Of a DNA stretch of 64,000 nucleotides, positions 11,545 through 25,150 are shown piece by piece. The notes under the pieces were generated by a model. That model made no database searches and was not told the DNA's origin. It saw nothing but the letters and a program-made list of their open reading frames with translations. The stretch's first letter is position 1; each line of letters begins with the position of its first letter. Origin of the DNA: Xanthostigma xanthostigma (taxonomy: Eukaryota > Arthropoda > Insecta > Raphidioptera > Raphidiidae); NCBI GenBank assembly GCA_963575645.1, contig OY754471.1, positions 30,264,401 to 30,328,400 of the forward strand, in the 5' to 3' direction. The position numbers were made by a program, and so were the translations under genes.

Positions 11545-12820
11545 CTATAAAGACTCATTTGCCCCTAATTGTCGTAAAGCATGTATAAACTGCTTGTCTG
11601 CGTTTAAATAATGGTTAATATGCAGATTGCATTTTCTTATGAGAGAATGACCCAAACCTGAATGTTATAGTGTAAATAGATTTACCTATGTAAAATAAAG
11701 CAATTTTGCCTATAAGGACTCATTTGCACGCAATTGTCGTGAAGCATGTAAAAACTGCTTGTCTGCGTTAAAATAATGGTTAATATGCAGATTGCATTTT
11801 CTTATGAGAGAATGATCCAAACCTAAATGTTATAGTGTAAATAGACTCACCTTCATGAAATAAAGCAATTTTGCCTATAAGGACCCATTTGCCCCTAATT
11901 GTCATAAAGCATGTAAAAACTGCTTGTATGCGTTAAAATAATGGTTAATATGCAGTTTGCATTTTCTTATGAGAGAATGATCCAAACCTGAATGTTATAG
12001 TGTAAATAGACTTACCCTCTTGAAATAAAGCAATTTTGCCCATAAGGACTCATTTGCACCTAATTGTCATAAAGCATGTAAAAACTGCTTGTATGCGTTA
12101 AAAAAATGCTTAATATGCAGTTTGCATTTTCTTATGAGAGAATGATCCAAACCTGAATGTTATAGTGTAAATAGACTTACCCTCATGAAATAAAGCAATT
12201 TTGCCTATAAGGACTCATTTGCACCTAATTGTCATAAAACATGTAAAAACTGCTTGTATGCGTTAAAATAATAGTTAATATGCAGTTTGCATTTTCTTAT
12301 GAGAGAATGATCTAAATCTGAATGTTATAGTGTAAATAGACTTACCTTCATGAAATAAAGCAATTTTGCATATAAGGACTCATTTGCCCTAATTGTCATA
12401 AAGCTTGTAAAAACTGCTTGTATGCGTTAAAATGATAGTAAATATGCAGGTTGCATTTTCTTACGAGAGAATGATCCAAACCTGAATGTTATAGTGTAAA
12501 TAGACTTACCTATGTAAAATAAAGCAATTTTGCCTATAAGGACTCATTTGCACGCAATTGTCGTGAAGCATGTAAAAACTGCTTGTCTGCGTTAAAATAA
12601 TGGTTAATATGCAGTTTGCATTTTCTTATGAGAGAATGATCCAAACCTGAATGTTATAGTGAAAGTAGACTTACCTTTGTGAAATAAAACAACTTTGCCT
12701 TTAAGGACTTACTTGCACCTAATTGTCGTAAACCATGTAAAAACTGCTTGTCTGCGTGAAAATGATAGTCAATATTCAGTTTGCATTTTCTTATGAGAGA
12801 ATGATCTAAACCTGAATGTT
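11260..12820. repeat. About 9.5-monomer block, dispersed copy at 39.6-41.2 kb
   Basis: This aligns with 39,640-41,200 at an offset of 28,379 bp. Shared rare variants in order are ATGTATAAACTGC, GAATGACCC, AGATTTACCTATG, GGACCCATTTGCCCC, CCCTCTTGAAAT (12,015/40,394), AAAAAATGCTT, CATTTGCCCTAATT (12,381/40,760) and TTACGAGAG. The first part also recurs near 32,280-32,800. It ends in the GTAAACC/GTCAATATTC units that precede the right copy of the 12.86-kb repeat. Confidence 0.82.
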
Positions 12821-13010
12821 ATAGTGTAAATAGACTTACCCTCATGAAATAAAGCAATTTTGCCTATAAGGACTCATTTGCACCTAATTGTCATAAAGCA
12901 TGTAAAAACTGCTTGTATGCGTTAAAATAATAGTTAATATGCAGTTTGCATTTTCTTGTTAGAGAATGATCCAAACCTGAATGTTATAGCGTAAGTAGAC
13001 TTACCCTCAT
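12640..13010. repeat. Recurring junction cassette (GTCAATATTC, then CTTGTTAGAG)
   Basis: The unit order is GAAAGTAGAC with AAAACAA and TTTAAGGACTTACTTGC, then GTAAACC with GTCAATATTC, then AATAATAGTTAAT with CTTGTTAGAG, then GCGTAAGTA. The same order appears near 23,210-23,560, 30,150-30,660, 37,578-38,090 and 41,040-41,550. In the last three the first component is doubled. Related GTCAATATTC units occur near 9,141 and 25,963. The cassette sits at or near several duplication edges. Confidence 0.75.
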
Positions 13011-15502
13011 GAAATAAAGCAATTTTGCCTATAAGGACTCATTTGCACATAATTGTCATAAAGCATGTAAAAACTGCTTGTATGCGTTAAAATAATGGTT
13101 AATATGCAGTTTGCATTTTCTTATGAGAGAATGATCCAAATCTGAATGTTATAGTGTAAATAGACTTACCTATGTAAAATAAAGCAATTTTGCCTATAAG
13201 GACTCATTTGCACGCAATTGTCGTGAAGCATGTAAGAACTGCTTGTCTGCGTGAAAATGATAGTAAATATGCAGTTTGCATTTTCTTATGAGAGAATGAT
13301 CCAAACCTGAATGTTATAGTGTAAATAGACTTACTTTTGTAAAATAAAGCAATTTTGCTTATAAGGACTCATTTGCACGCAATTGTCGTGAAGCATGTAA
13401 AAACTGCTTGTCTGCGTGAAAATGATAGTAAATATGCAGTTTGCATTTTCTTATGAGAGAATGATCCAAACCTGAATGTTATAGTTTAAATAGACTTACC
13501 CTCATGAAATAAAGCAATTTTGCCTATAAAGACTCATTTGCACCTAATTGTCGTAAAGCATGTAAAAACTGCTTTCCTGCGTTTAAATAATGGTTAATAT
13601 GCAGTTTGCATTTTCTTATGAGAGAATGATCCAAACCTGAATGTTATAGTGTAAATAGACTTACTTTTGTAAAATAAAGCAATTTTGCTTATAAGGACTC
13701 ATTTGCACGCAATTGTCGTGAAGCATGTAAAAACTGCTTGTCTGCGTGAAAATGATAGTAAATATGCAGTTTGCATTTTCTTATGAGAGAATGATCCAAA
13801 CCTGAATGTTATAGTGTAAATAGACTTACCCTCATGAAATAAAGCAATTTTGCCTATTAGGACTCATTTGCACCTAATTGTCATAAAACTTGTAAAAACT
13901 GCTTGTATGCGTTAAAATAATAGTTAATATGCAGTTTGCATTTTCTTATGAGAGAATGATCTAAATCTGAATGTTATAGTGTAAATATACTTACCTTCAT
14001 GAAATAAAGCAATTTTGCATATAAGGACTCATTTGCCCTAATTGTCATAAAGCTTGTAAAAACTGCTTGTATGCGTTAAAATGATAGTAAATATGCAGGT
14101 TGCATTTTCTTACGAGAGAATGATCCAGACCTGAATGTTATAGTGTAAATAGACTTACCTATGTAAAATAAAGCAATTTTGCCTATAAGGACTCATTTGC
14201 ACGCAATTGTCGTGAAGCATGTAAAAACTGCTTGTCTGCGTGAAAATGATAGTAAATATGCAGTTTGCATTTTCTTATGAGAGATAGATCTAAACCTGAA
14301 TGTTATAGTGTAAATAGACTTACCCTAATGAAATAAAGCAATTTTGCCTATAAGGACTCATTTGCACCTAATTGTCATAAAGCTTTTAAAAACTGCTTGT
14401 ATGCGTTAAAATAATAGTTAATATGCAGTTTGCATTTTCTTATGAGAGAATGATCCAAACCTGAATGTTATAGTGTAAATAGACTTACCCTCATGAAATA
14501 AAGCAATTTTGCCCATAAGGACTCATTTGCACCTAATTGTCATAAAGCATGTAAAAACTGCTTGTATGCGTTAAAATAATGGTTAATATGCAGTTTGCAT
14601 TTTCTTATGAGAGAATGATCCAAACCTGAATGTTATAGTGTAAATAGACTTACCTTTGTAAAATAAAGCAATTTTGCTTATAAGGACTCATTTGCACGCA
14701 TTTGTCGTGAAGCATGTAAAAACTGCTTGTCTGCGTTAAAATAATGGTTAATATGCAGTTTGCAATTTCTTATGAGAGAATGATCCAAACCTGAATGTTA
14801 GAGTGAAAGTAGACTTACCTTTGTAAAATAAAGCAATTTTGCCTATAAGGACTCATTTGCACGCAATAGTCGTAAAGCATGTAAAAACAGCTTGTCTGCG
14901 TTAAAATAATGGTTAATATGCAGTTTGCATTTTCTTATGAGAGAATGATCCAAACCTGAATGTTATAGTGAAAATAGACTTACCTTTGTAAAATAACGCA
15001 ATTTTGCCTATAAGGACTCATTTGCACGCAATTGTCGTAAAGCATGTAAAAACTGATTGTCTGCGTTAAAATAATGGTTAATATGCAGTTTGCATTTTCT
15101 TATGAGAGAAAGATCCAAACCTGAATGTTATAGTGTAAATAGACTTACCCTCATGAAATAAAGCAATTTTGCCTATAAGGACTCATTTGCACCTAATTGT
15201 CATAAAGCATGTAAAAACTGCTTGTCTGCGTTTAAATAATGGTTAATATGCAGTTTGCATTTTCTTATGAGAGAATGATCCAAACCTGAATTGTATAGTG
15301 TAAATAGACTGACCCTTATGAAATAAAGCAATTTTGCCTATAAAGACTCATTTGCACCTAATTGTCGTAAAGCATGAAAAAACTGCTTGTCTGCGTTTAA
15401 ATAATGGTTAATATGCAGTTTGCATTTTCTTATGAGAGAATGATCCAAACCTGAATGTTATAGTGTAAATAGACTAACCCTCATGAAATAAAGCAATTTT
15501 GC

Positions 15503-17701
15503 CTATAAGGACTCATTTGCACCTAATTGTCATAAAGCATGTAAAAACTGCTTGTATGCGATAAAATAATGGTTAATATGCAGTTTGCATTTTCTTATGA
15601 GAGAATGATCCAAACTCGAATGTTATAGTGTAAATAGACTAACCCTCATGAAATAAAGCAATTTTGCCGATAAGGACTCATTTTCCCCTAATTGTCATAA
15701 AGCATGTAAAAACTGCTTGTATGCTTTAAAATAATGGTTAATATGCAGTTTGCTTTTTCTTATGAGAGAATGATCCAAACCTGAATGTATAGTGTAAATA
15801 GACTTACCTTTGTAAAATGAAGCAATTTTGCCTATAAGCACTCATTTGCACGCAATTGTCGTGAAGCATGTAAAAACTGCTTGTCTGCGTTAAAATAATG
15901 GTTAATATGCAGTTTGCATTTTCTTATGAGAGAATGATCCAAACCTGAATGTTATAGTGTAAATAGACTTACCCTCATGAAATAAAGCAATTTTGCCTAT
16001 AAGGACTCATTTGCACCTAATTGTTATAAAGCATGTAAAAACTGCTTGTATGCGTTAAAATAATGGTTAATATGCAGTTTGCATTTTCTTATGAGAGAAT
16101 GATCCAAACCTGAATGTTATAGTGTAAATAGACTTATCTATGTAAAATAAAACAATTTTGCCTAAAAGGACTCATTTGCACGCAATTGTCGTGAAGCATG
16201 TAAGAACTGCTTGTCTGCGTGAAAATGATAGTAAATATGCAGTTTGCATTTTCTTATGAGAGAATGATCCAAACCTGAATGTTATAGTGTAAATAGACTT
16301 ACCCTCATGAAATAAAGCAATTTTGCCTATAAGGACTCATTTGCACCTAATTGTCATAAAGCATGTAAAAACTGCTTGTATGCGTTAAAATAATGGTTAA
16401 TATGCAGTTTGCATTTTCTTATGAGAGAATGATCCAAACTCGAATGTTATAGTGTAAATAGACTAACCCTCATGAAATAAAGCAATTTTGCCGATAAGGA
16501 CTCATTTTCCCCTAATTGTCATAAAGCATGTAAAAACTGCTTGTATGCTTTAAAATAATGGTTAATATGCAGTTTGCTTTTTCTTATGAGAGAATGATCC
16601 AAACCTGAATGTATAGTGTAAATAGACTTACCTTTGTAAAATGAAGCAATTTTGCCTATAAGCACTCATTTGCACGCAATTGTCGTGAAGCATGTAAAAA
16701 CTGCTTGTCTGCGTTAAAATAATGGTTAATATGCAGTTTGCATTTTCTTATGAGAGAATGATCCAAACCTGAATGTTATAGTGTAAATAGACTTACCCTC
16801 ATGAAATAAAGCAATTTTGCCTATAAGGACTCATTTGCACCTAATTGTTATAAAGCATGTAAAAACTGCTTGTATGCGTTAAAATAATGGTTAATATGCA
16901 GTTTGCATTTTCTTATGAGAGAATGATCCAAACCTGAATGTTATAGTGTAAATAGACTTATCTATGTAAAATAAAACAATTTTGCCTATAAGGACTCATT
17001 TGCACGCAATTGTCGTGAAGCATGTAAGAACTGCTTGTCTGCGTGAAAATGATAGTAAATATGCAGTTTGCATTTTCTTATGAGAGAATGATCCAAACCT
17101 GAATGTTATAGTGTAAATAGACTTACCCTCATGAAATAAAGCAATTTTGCCTATAAGGACTCATTTGCACATAATTGTCATAAAGCATGTAAAAACTGCT
17201 TGTATGCGTTAAAATAATGGTTAATATGCAGTTTGCATTTTCTTATGAGAGAATGATCCAAACCTGAATGTTATAGTGTAAATAGACTAACCCTCATGAA
17301 ATAAAGCAATTTTGCCGATAAGGACTCATTTTCCCCTAATTGTCATAAAGCATGTAAAAACTGCTTGTATGCTTTAAAATAATGGTTAATATGCAGTTTG
17401 CTTTTTCTTATGAGAGAATGATCCAAACCTGAATGTATAGTGTAAATAGACTTACCTTTGTAAAATGAAGCAATTTTGCCTATAAGCACTCATTTGCACG
17501 CAATTGTCGTGAAGCATGTAAAAACTGCTTGTCTGCGTTAAAATAATAGTTAATATGCAGTTTGCATTTTCTTATGAGAGAATGATCCAAACCTGAATGT
17601 TATAGTGTAAATAGACTTACCCTCATGAAATAAAGCAATTTTGCCTATAAGGACTCATTTGCACCTAATTGTTATAAAGCATGTAAAAACTGCTTGTATG
17701 C
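15503..17701. repeat. 824-bp 5-mer repeated about 2.7 times, second set
   Basis: The same triplicate as at 2,640-4,838, carried inside the right copy of the 12.86-kb duplication. TTGCCGATAAGG anchors lie at 15,664, 16,488 and 17,312, again 824 bp apart, each offset 12,863 from its left counterpart. Because both large copies hold the same 2.7 units with the same broken end, the small amplification most simply came before the large one. Confidence 0.92.
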
Positions 17702-19269
17702 TTTAAAATAATGGTTAATATGCAGTTTGCTTTTTCTTATGAGAGAATGATCCAAACCTGAATGTATAGTGTAAATAGACTAACCTTTGTAAAATAAAGC
17801 AATTTTGCTTATAGGGACTCATTTGCACGCAATTGTCGTAAAGCATGAAAAAACTGCTTGTCTGCGTTTAAATAATGGTTAATATGCAGTTTGCATTTTC
17901 TTATGAGAGATAGATCCAAACCTGAATGTTATAGTGTAAATAGACTTACCCTAATGAAATAAAGCAATTTTGCCTATAAGGACTCATTTGCACCTAATTG
18001 TCATAAAGCTTAAATACTGCTTGTATGCGTTAAAATAATAGTTAATATGCAGTTTGCATTTTCTTATGAGAGAATGATCCAAACCTGAATGTTATAGTGT
18101 AAATAGACTTACCCTCATGAAATAAAGCAATTTTGCCCATAAGGACTCATTTGCACCTAATTGTCATAAAGCATGTAAAAACTGCTTGTATGCGTTAAAA
18201 TAATGGTTAATATGCAGTTTGCATTTTCTTATGAGAGAATGATCTAAATCTGAATGTTATAGTGCAAATAGACTTACCTTTGTAAAATAAAGCAATTTTG
18301 CCTATAAGGACTCATTTGCACCCAATTGTCGTGAAGCATGTAAGAACTGCTTGTCTGCGTGAAAATGATAGTAAATATGCAGTTTGCATTTTCTTATGAG
18401 AGAATGATCCAAACCTGAATGTTATAGTGTAAATAGACTTACTTTTGTAAAATAAAGCAATTTGGCTTATAAGGACTCATTTGCACGCAATTGTCGTAAA
18501 GCATGAAAAAACTGCGTGTCAGCGTTTAAATAATGGTTAATATGCAGTTTGCATTTTCTTATGAGAGAATGATCCAAACCTGAATGTTATAGTGTAAATA
18601 GACTAACCCTCATGAAATAAAGCAATTTTGCCTATAAGGACTCATTTGCACGCAATTGTCGTGAAGCATGTAAAAACTGCTTGTCTGCGTGAAAATGATA
18701 GTAAATATGCAGTTTGCATTTTCTTATGAGAGAATGTTCCAAACCTGAATGTTATAGTTTAAATAGACTTACCCTCATGAAATAAAGCAATTTTGCCTAT
18801 AAAGACTCATTTGCACCTAATTGTCGTAAAGCATGTAAAAACTGCTTTCCTGCGTTTAAATAATGGTTAATATGCAGTTTGCATTTTCTTATGAGAGAAT
18901 GATCCAAACCTGAATGTTATAGTGTAAATAGACTAACCTTTGTAAAATAAAGGAATTTTGCTTATAGGGACTCATTTGCACGCAATTGTCGTAAAGCATG
19001 AAAAAACTGCTTGTCTGCGTTTAAATAATGGTTAATATGCAGTTTGCATTTTCTTATGAGAGATAGATCCAAACCTGAATGTTATAGTGTAAATAGACTT
19101 ACCCTAATGAAATAAAGCGATTTTGCCTATAAGGACTCATTTGCACCTAATTGTCATAAAGCTTTTAAAAACTGCTTGTATGCGTTAAAATAATAGTTAA
19201 TATGCAGTTTGCATTTTCTTATGAGAGAATGATCCAAACCTGAATGTTACAGTGTAAATAGACTTACCC

Positions 19270-21545
19270 TCATGAAATAAAGCAATTTTGCCCATAAGGA
19301 CTCATTTGCACCTAATTGTCATAAAGCATGTAAAAACTGCTTGTATGCGTTAAAATAATGGTTAATATGCAGTTTGTATTTTCTTATGAGAGAATGATCC
19401 AAACCTGAATGTTATAGTGTAAATAGACTTACCTTTGTAAAATAAAGCAATTTTGCTTATAAGGACTCATTTGCACGCAATTGTCGTGAAGCATGTAAAA
19501 ACTGCTTGTCTGCGTTAAAATAATGGTTAATATGCAGTTTGCAATTTCTTATGAGAGAATGATCCAAACCTGAATGTTAGAGTGAAAGTAGACTTACCTT
19601 TGTAAAATAAAGCAATTTTGCCTATAAGGACTCATTTGCCCCTAATTGTCATAAAGCATGTTAAAACTGCTTGTCTGCGTTAAAATAATGGTTAATATGC
19701 AGTTTGCATTTCTATATGAGAGAATGATCCAGACCTGAATGTTATAGTGTAAATAGACTTACCTTTGTAAAATAAAGCAATTTTGCCTATAAGGACTCAT
19801 TTGCACGCAATTGTCGTGAAGCATGTAAAAACTGCTTGTCTGCGTTAAAATAATGGTTAATATGCAGTTTGCATTTTCTTATGAGAGAATGATCCAAACC
19901 TGAATGTTATAGTGAAAATAGACTTACCTTTGTAAAATAACGCAATTGTGCCTATAAGGACTCATTTGCACGCAATTGTCGTAAAGCATGTAAAAACTGA
20001 TTGTCTGCGTTAAAATAATGGTTAATATGCAGTATGCATTTTCTTTTGAGAGAATGATCCAAACCTGAATGTTTTAGTGTAAATAGACTTACCCTCATGA
20101 AATAAAGCAATTTTGCCTATAAAGACTCATTTGCACCTAATTGTCATAAAGCATGTAAAAACTGCTTGCATGCGTTAAAATGATAGTAAATATGCAGTTT
20201 GCATTTTCTTATGAGAAAATGATCCAAACCTGAATGTTATAGTGTAAATAGACTTACCCTCATGAAATAAAGCAATTTTGCTTATAAGGACTCATTTGCA
20301 CCTAATTGTCATAAAGCATGTAAAAACTGCTTGTATGCGTTAAAATAATGGTTAATATGCAGTTTGCATTTTCTTATGAGGGAATGATCCAAACCTTAAT
20401 GTTATAGTGTAAATAGACTTACCTTTGTAATATAAAGCAATTTTGCCTATAAGGACTCATTTGCACGCAATTGTCGTGAAGCATGTAAGAACTGCTTGTC
20501 TGCGTGAAAATGATAGTAAATATGCAGTTTGCATTTTCTTATGAGAGAATGATCCAAACCTGAATGTTATAGTGTAAATAGACTTGCCTTTGTAAAACAA
20601 AGCAATTTTGCCTATAAGGACTCATTTGCACGCAATTGTCGTAAAGCATGTAAAAACTGCTTGTCTGCGTTAAAATAATGGTTAATATGCAGTTTGCATT
20701 TTCTTATGAGAGAATGATCCAAACCTGAATGTTTTAGTGTAAATAGACTTACCCTCATGAAATAAAGCAATTTTGCCTATAAAGACTCATTTGCCCCTAA
20801 TTGTCGTAAAGCATGTAAAAACTGCTTGTCTGCGTTTAAATAATGGTTAATATGCAGTATACATTTTCTAATGAGAGAAAGATCCAAACCTGAATGTTAT
20901 AGTGTAAATAGACTTACCCTCATGAAATAAAGCAATTTTGCCTATAAAGACTCATTTGCACCTAATTGTCGTAAAGCATAAAAAAACTGCTTGTCTGCGT
21001 TTAAATAATGGTTAATATGCAGTTTGCATTTTCTTATGAGAGAGTGATCCAAACCTGAATGTTATAGTGTAAATAGACTTACCTTTGCAAACTAAAGCAA
21101 TTGTGCCTATAAGGACTCATTTGTACGCAATTGTCGTGAAGCTTGTAAAAACTGCTTGTCTGCGTAAAAATGATAGTAAATATGCAGTTTGCATTTTCTT
21201 ATGAGAGAATGATCCAAACCTGAATGTTATAGAGTAAATAGACTTACCCACATGAAATAAAGCATTTTTGCCTATAAATACTCATTTGCACCTAATTGTC
21301 GTAAAACATGTAAAAACTGCTTGTCAGCGTTTAAATAATGGTTAATATGCAGTTTGCATTTTCTTATGAGAGAATGATACAAACCTGAATGTTATAGTGT
21401 AAATAGACTTACCTTCATGAAATAAAGTAATTTTGCATATAAGGACTCATTTGCCTCTAATTGTCATAAAGCATGTAAAAACTGCTTGTATGCGTTAAAA
21501 TAATGGTTAATATGCAAATTGCATTTTCTTATGAGAGAATGATCC
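19270..21545. repeat. Block related to 23,558-25,672
   Basis: This aligns with 23,558-25,672 at an offset of 4,288 bp at CATAAGG (19,293/23,581) and GCAATTTC (19,541/23,829). The offset drops to 4,127 at GCAGTATAC (20,854/24,981) and CCCACATG (21,246/25,373). The change is one lost monomer plus a 5-bp insertion in the downstream copy. The order of rare variants is otherwise preserved. Confidence 0.82.
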
Positions 21546-22540
21546 AAACCTAAATGTTATAGTGTAAATAGACTTACCTTTGTAAAATAAAGCAATTTTG
21601 CCTATAAGGACTCATTTGCACGCAATTGTCGTGAAGCATGTAAAAACTGCTTGTCTGCTTTAAAATAATGGTTAATATGCAGTTTGCATTTTCTTATGAG
21701 AGAATGATCCAAACCTGAATGTCATAGTGTAAATAGACTTACCTTTGTAAAATAAAGCAATTTTGCCTATAAGGACTCATTTGCACGCAATTGTCGTGAA
21801 GCATGTAAAAACTGCTTGTCTGCGTTAAAATAATGGTTAATATGCAGTTTGCATTTTCTTATGAGAGAATGATCCAAACCTGAATGTTATAGCGTAAATA
21901 GACTTACCTTTGTAAAATAAAGCAATTTTGCCTATAAGGACTCATTTGCACGCAATTGTCGTAAACCATGTAAAAACTGCTTGTCTGCGTGAAAATGATA
22001 GTAAATATGCAGTTTGCATTTTCTTATGAGAGAATGATCCAAACCTGAATGTTATAGAGTAAATAGACTTACCCACATGAAATAAAGCATTTTTGCCTAT
22101 AAATACTCATTTGCACCTAATTGTCGTAAAACATGTAAAAACTGCTTGTCAGCGTTTAAATAATGGTTAATATGCAGTTTGCATTTTCTTATGAGAGAAT
22201 GATACAAACCTGAATGTTATAGTGTAAATAGACTTACCTTCATGAAATAAAGTAATTTTGCATATAAGGACTCATTTGCCTCTAATTGTCATAAAGCATG
22301 TAAAAACTGCTTGTATGCGTTAAAATAATGGTTAATATGCAAATTGCATTTTCTTATGAGAGAATGATCCAAACCTAAATGTTATAGTGTAAATAGACTT
22401 ACCTTTGTAAAATAAAGCAATTTTGCCTATAAGGACTCATTTGCACGCAATTGTCGTGAAGCATGTAAAAACTGCTTGTCTGCGTTAAAATAATGGTTAA
22501 TATGCAGTTTGCATTTTCTTATGAGAGAATGATCCAAACC
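21165..22540. repeat. 825-bp 5-mer tandem duplication (about 1.7 copies)
   Basis: The CCCACATGAAAT unit with TATAAATACTC occurs at 21,246 and again at 22,071, exactly 825 bp later. It is followed both times by the GTCAGCG, GATACAAACC, TGCCTCTAATTG and GCAAATTGC variants. The second copy starts between about 21,968 and 22,005, just where homology to the left 12.86-kb copy ends. It is cut near 22,480-22,540, where sequence like 9,150-9,560 resumes (offset 13,356 at the TGTATCCG variant, 9,291/22,647). Confidence 0.9.
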
Positions 22541-23399
22541 TGAATGTTATAGTGTAAATAGACTTACCCTCATGAAATAAAGCAATTTTGCCTATAAGGA
22601 CTCATTTGCACCTAATTGTCATAAAGCATGTAAAAACTGCTTGTATCCGTTAAAATAATAGTTAATATGCAGTTTGCATTTTCTTGTGAGAGAATGATCC
22701 AAACCTGAATGTTATAGCGTAAGTAAACTTACCTTTGTGAAATAAAGCAATTTTGCCTATAAGGACTCATTTGCACCTAATTGTCGTAAAGCATGTAAAA
22801 ACTGCTTGTCTGCGTTTAAATAATGGTTAATATGCAGTTTGCATTTTCTTATGAGAGAATGATCCAAACCTGAATGTTATAGTGTAAATAGACTTACCTT
22901 CATGAAATAAAGCAATTTTGCATATAAGGACTCATTTGCCCCTAATTGTCATAAAGCATGTAAAAACTGCTTGTATGCGTTAAAATAATGGTTAATATGC
23001 AGATTGCATTTTCTTATGAGAGAATGATCCAAACCTGAATGTTATAGTGTAAATAGACTTACCTATGTAAAATAAAGCAATTTTGCCTATAAGGACTCAT
23101 TTGCACGCAATTGTCGTGAAGCATGTAAAAACTGCTTGTCTGCGTTAAAATAATGGTTAATATGCTGTTTGCATTTTCTTATGAGAGAATGATCCAAACC
23201 TGAATGTTATAGTGAAAGTAGACTTACCTTTGTGAAATAAAACAATTTTGCCTTTAAGGACTTACTTGCACCTAATTGTCGTAAACCATGTAAAAACTGC
23301 TTGTCTGCGTGAAAATGATAGTCAATATTCAGTTTGCATTTTCTTATGAGAGAATGATAAACCTGAATGTTATAGTGTAAATAGTCTTACCCTCATGAA

Positions 23400-25150
23400 A
23401 TAAAGCAATTTTGCCTATAAGGACTCATTTGCACCTAATTGTCATAAAGCATGTAAAAACTGCTTGTATGCGTTAAAATAATAGTTAATATGCAGTTTGC
23501 ATTTTCTTGTTAGAGAATGATCCAAACCTGAATGTTATAGCGTAAGTAAACTTACCTTTGTATAATAAAGCAATTTTGCCCATAAGGACTCATTTGCACC
23601 TAATTGTCATAAAGCATGTAAAAACTGCTTGTATGCGTTAAAATAATGGTTAATATGCAGTTTGCATTTTCTTGTGAGAGAATGATCCAAACCTGAATGT
23701 TATAGTGTAAATAGACTTACCTTTGTAAAATAAAGCAATTTTGCTTATAAGGACCCATTTGCACGCAATTGTCGTGAAGCATGTAAAAACTGCTTGTCTG
23801 CGTTAAAATAATGGTTAATATGCAGTTTGCAATTTCTTATGAGAGAATGATCCAAACCTGAATGTTAGAGTGAAAGTAGACTTACCTTTGTAAAATAAAG
23901 CAATTTTGCCTATAAGGACTCATTTGCCCCTAATTGTCATAAAGCATGTAAAAACTGCTTGTCTGCGTTAAAATAATGGTTAATATGCAGTTTGCATTTT
24001 CATATGAGAGAATGATCCAAACCTGAATGTTATAGTGTAAATAGACTTACCTTTGTAAAATAACGCAATTTTGCCTATAAGGACTCATTTGCACGCAATT
24101 GTCGTAAAGCATGTAAAAACTGATTGTCTGCGTTAAAATAATGGTTAATATGCAGTTTGCATTTTCTTTTGAGAGAATGATCCAAACCAGAATGTTTTAG
24201 TGTAAATAGACTTACCCTCATGAAATAAAGCAATTTTGCCTATAAAGACTCATTTGCACCTAATTGTCATAAAGCATGTAAAAACTGCTTGTATGCGTTA
24301 AAATGATAGTAAATATGCAGTTTGCATTTTTTTATGAGAAAATGATCCAAACCTGAATGTTATAGTGTAAATAGACTTACCCTCATGAAATAAAGCAATA
24401 ATTTTTGCCTATAAGGACTCATTTGCACCTAATTGTCATAAAGCATGTAAAAACTGCTTGTATGCGTTAAAATAATGGTTAATATGCAGTTTGCATTTTC
24501 TTATGAGAGAATGATCCAAACCTTAATGTTATAGTGTAAATAGACTTACCTTTGTAATATAAAGCAATTTTGCCTATAAGGACTCATTTGCACGCAATTG
24601 TCGTGAAGCATGTAAGAACTGCTTGTCTGCGTGAAAATGATAGTAAATATGCAGTTTGAATTTTCTTATGAGAGAATGATCCAAACCTGAATGTTATAGT
24701 GTAAATAGACTTACCTTTGTAATATAAAGCAATTTTGCCTATAAGGACTCATTTGCACGCAATTGTCGTAAAGCATGTAAAAACTGCTTGTCTGCGCTAA
24801 AATAATGGTTAATATGCAGTTTGCATTTTCTTATGAGAGAATGATCCAAACCTGAATGTTTTAGTGTAAATAGACTTACCCTCATGAAATAAAGCAATTT
24901 TGCCTATAAAGACTCATTTGCCCCTAATTGTCGTAAAGCATGTAAAAACTGCTTGTCTGCGTTTAAATAATGGTTAATATGCAGTATACATTTTCTAATG
25001 AGAGAAAGATCCAAACCTGAATGTTATAGTGTAAATAGACTTACCCTCATGAAATAAAGCAATTTTGCCTATAAAGACTCATTTGCACCTAATTGTCGTA
25101 AAGCATAAAAAAACTGCTTGTCTGCGTTTAAATAATGGTTAATATGCAGT
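23400..25150. repeat. 2,644-bp (16-mer) repeat, left copy
   Basis: This aligns with 26,040-27,795 at 2,644 bp. Anchors are GCGTAAG 23,540/26,184, GCAATTTC 23,829/26,473, the AATAATTTTT insertion 24,397/27,041, and the GCAGTATAC units. Between about 24,050 and 24,390 this copy lacks a CACGTAATT unit that the other has, and keeps an AAGACTC/GATAGTAAAT unit that the other lacks, so the length balances. Confidence 0.82.
24397..24406. other. 5-bp insertion marker AATAATTTTT (also at 27,041, 34,469, 48,836)
   Basis: The usual GCAATTTTGCC reads GCAATAATTTTTGCC in four monomers, starting at 24,397, 27,041, 34,469 and 48,836. Spacings of 2,644 and 7,428 bp match the repeats that carry the first three. 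The fourth lies in a different block, which links that region to the same lineage. It is a convenient tag for following copies. Confidence 0.88.

Larger units (their letters stand above)
12864..22000. repeat. 12.86-kb duplication, right copy
   Basis: This is the partner of 1-9,140. It shares dozens of rare variants in the same order, such as GCAGTATACATTTTC (20,854), CCCACATGAAAT (21,246) and TGCCTCTAATTG (21,453). Differences are mostly scattered single bases, plus one monomer-sized patch at 15,136-15,252, one extra monomer near 17,960-18,130 and one missing monomer near 18,490. Its right end passes directly into a local 5-mer duplication. Confidence 0.9.
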
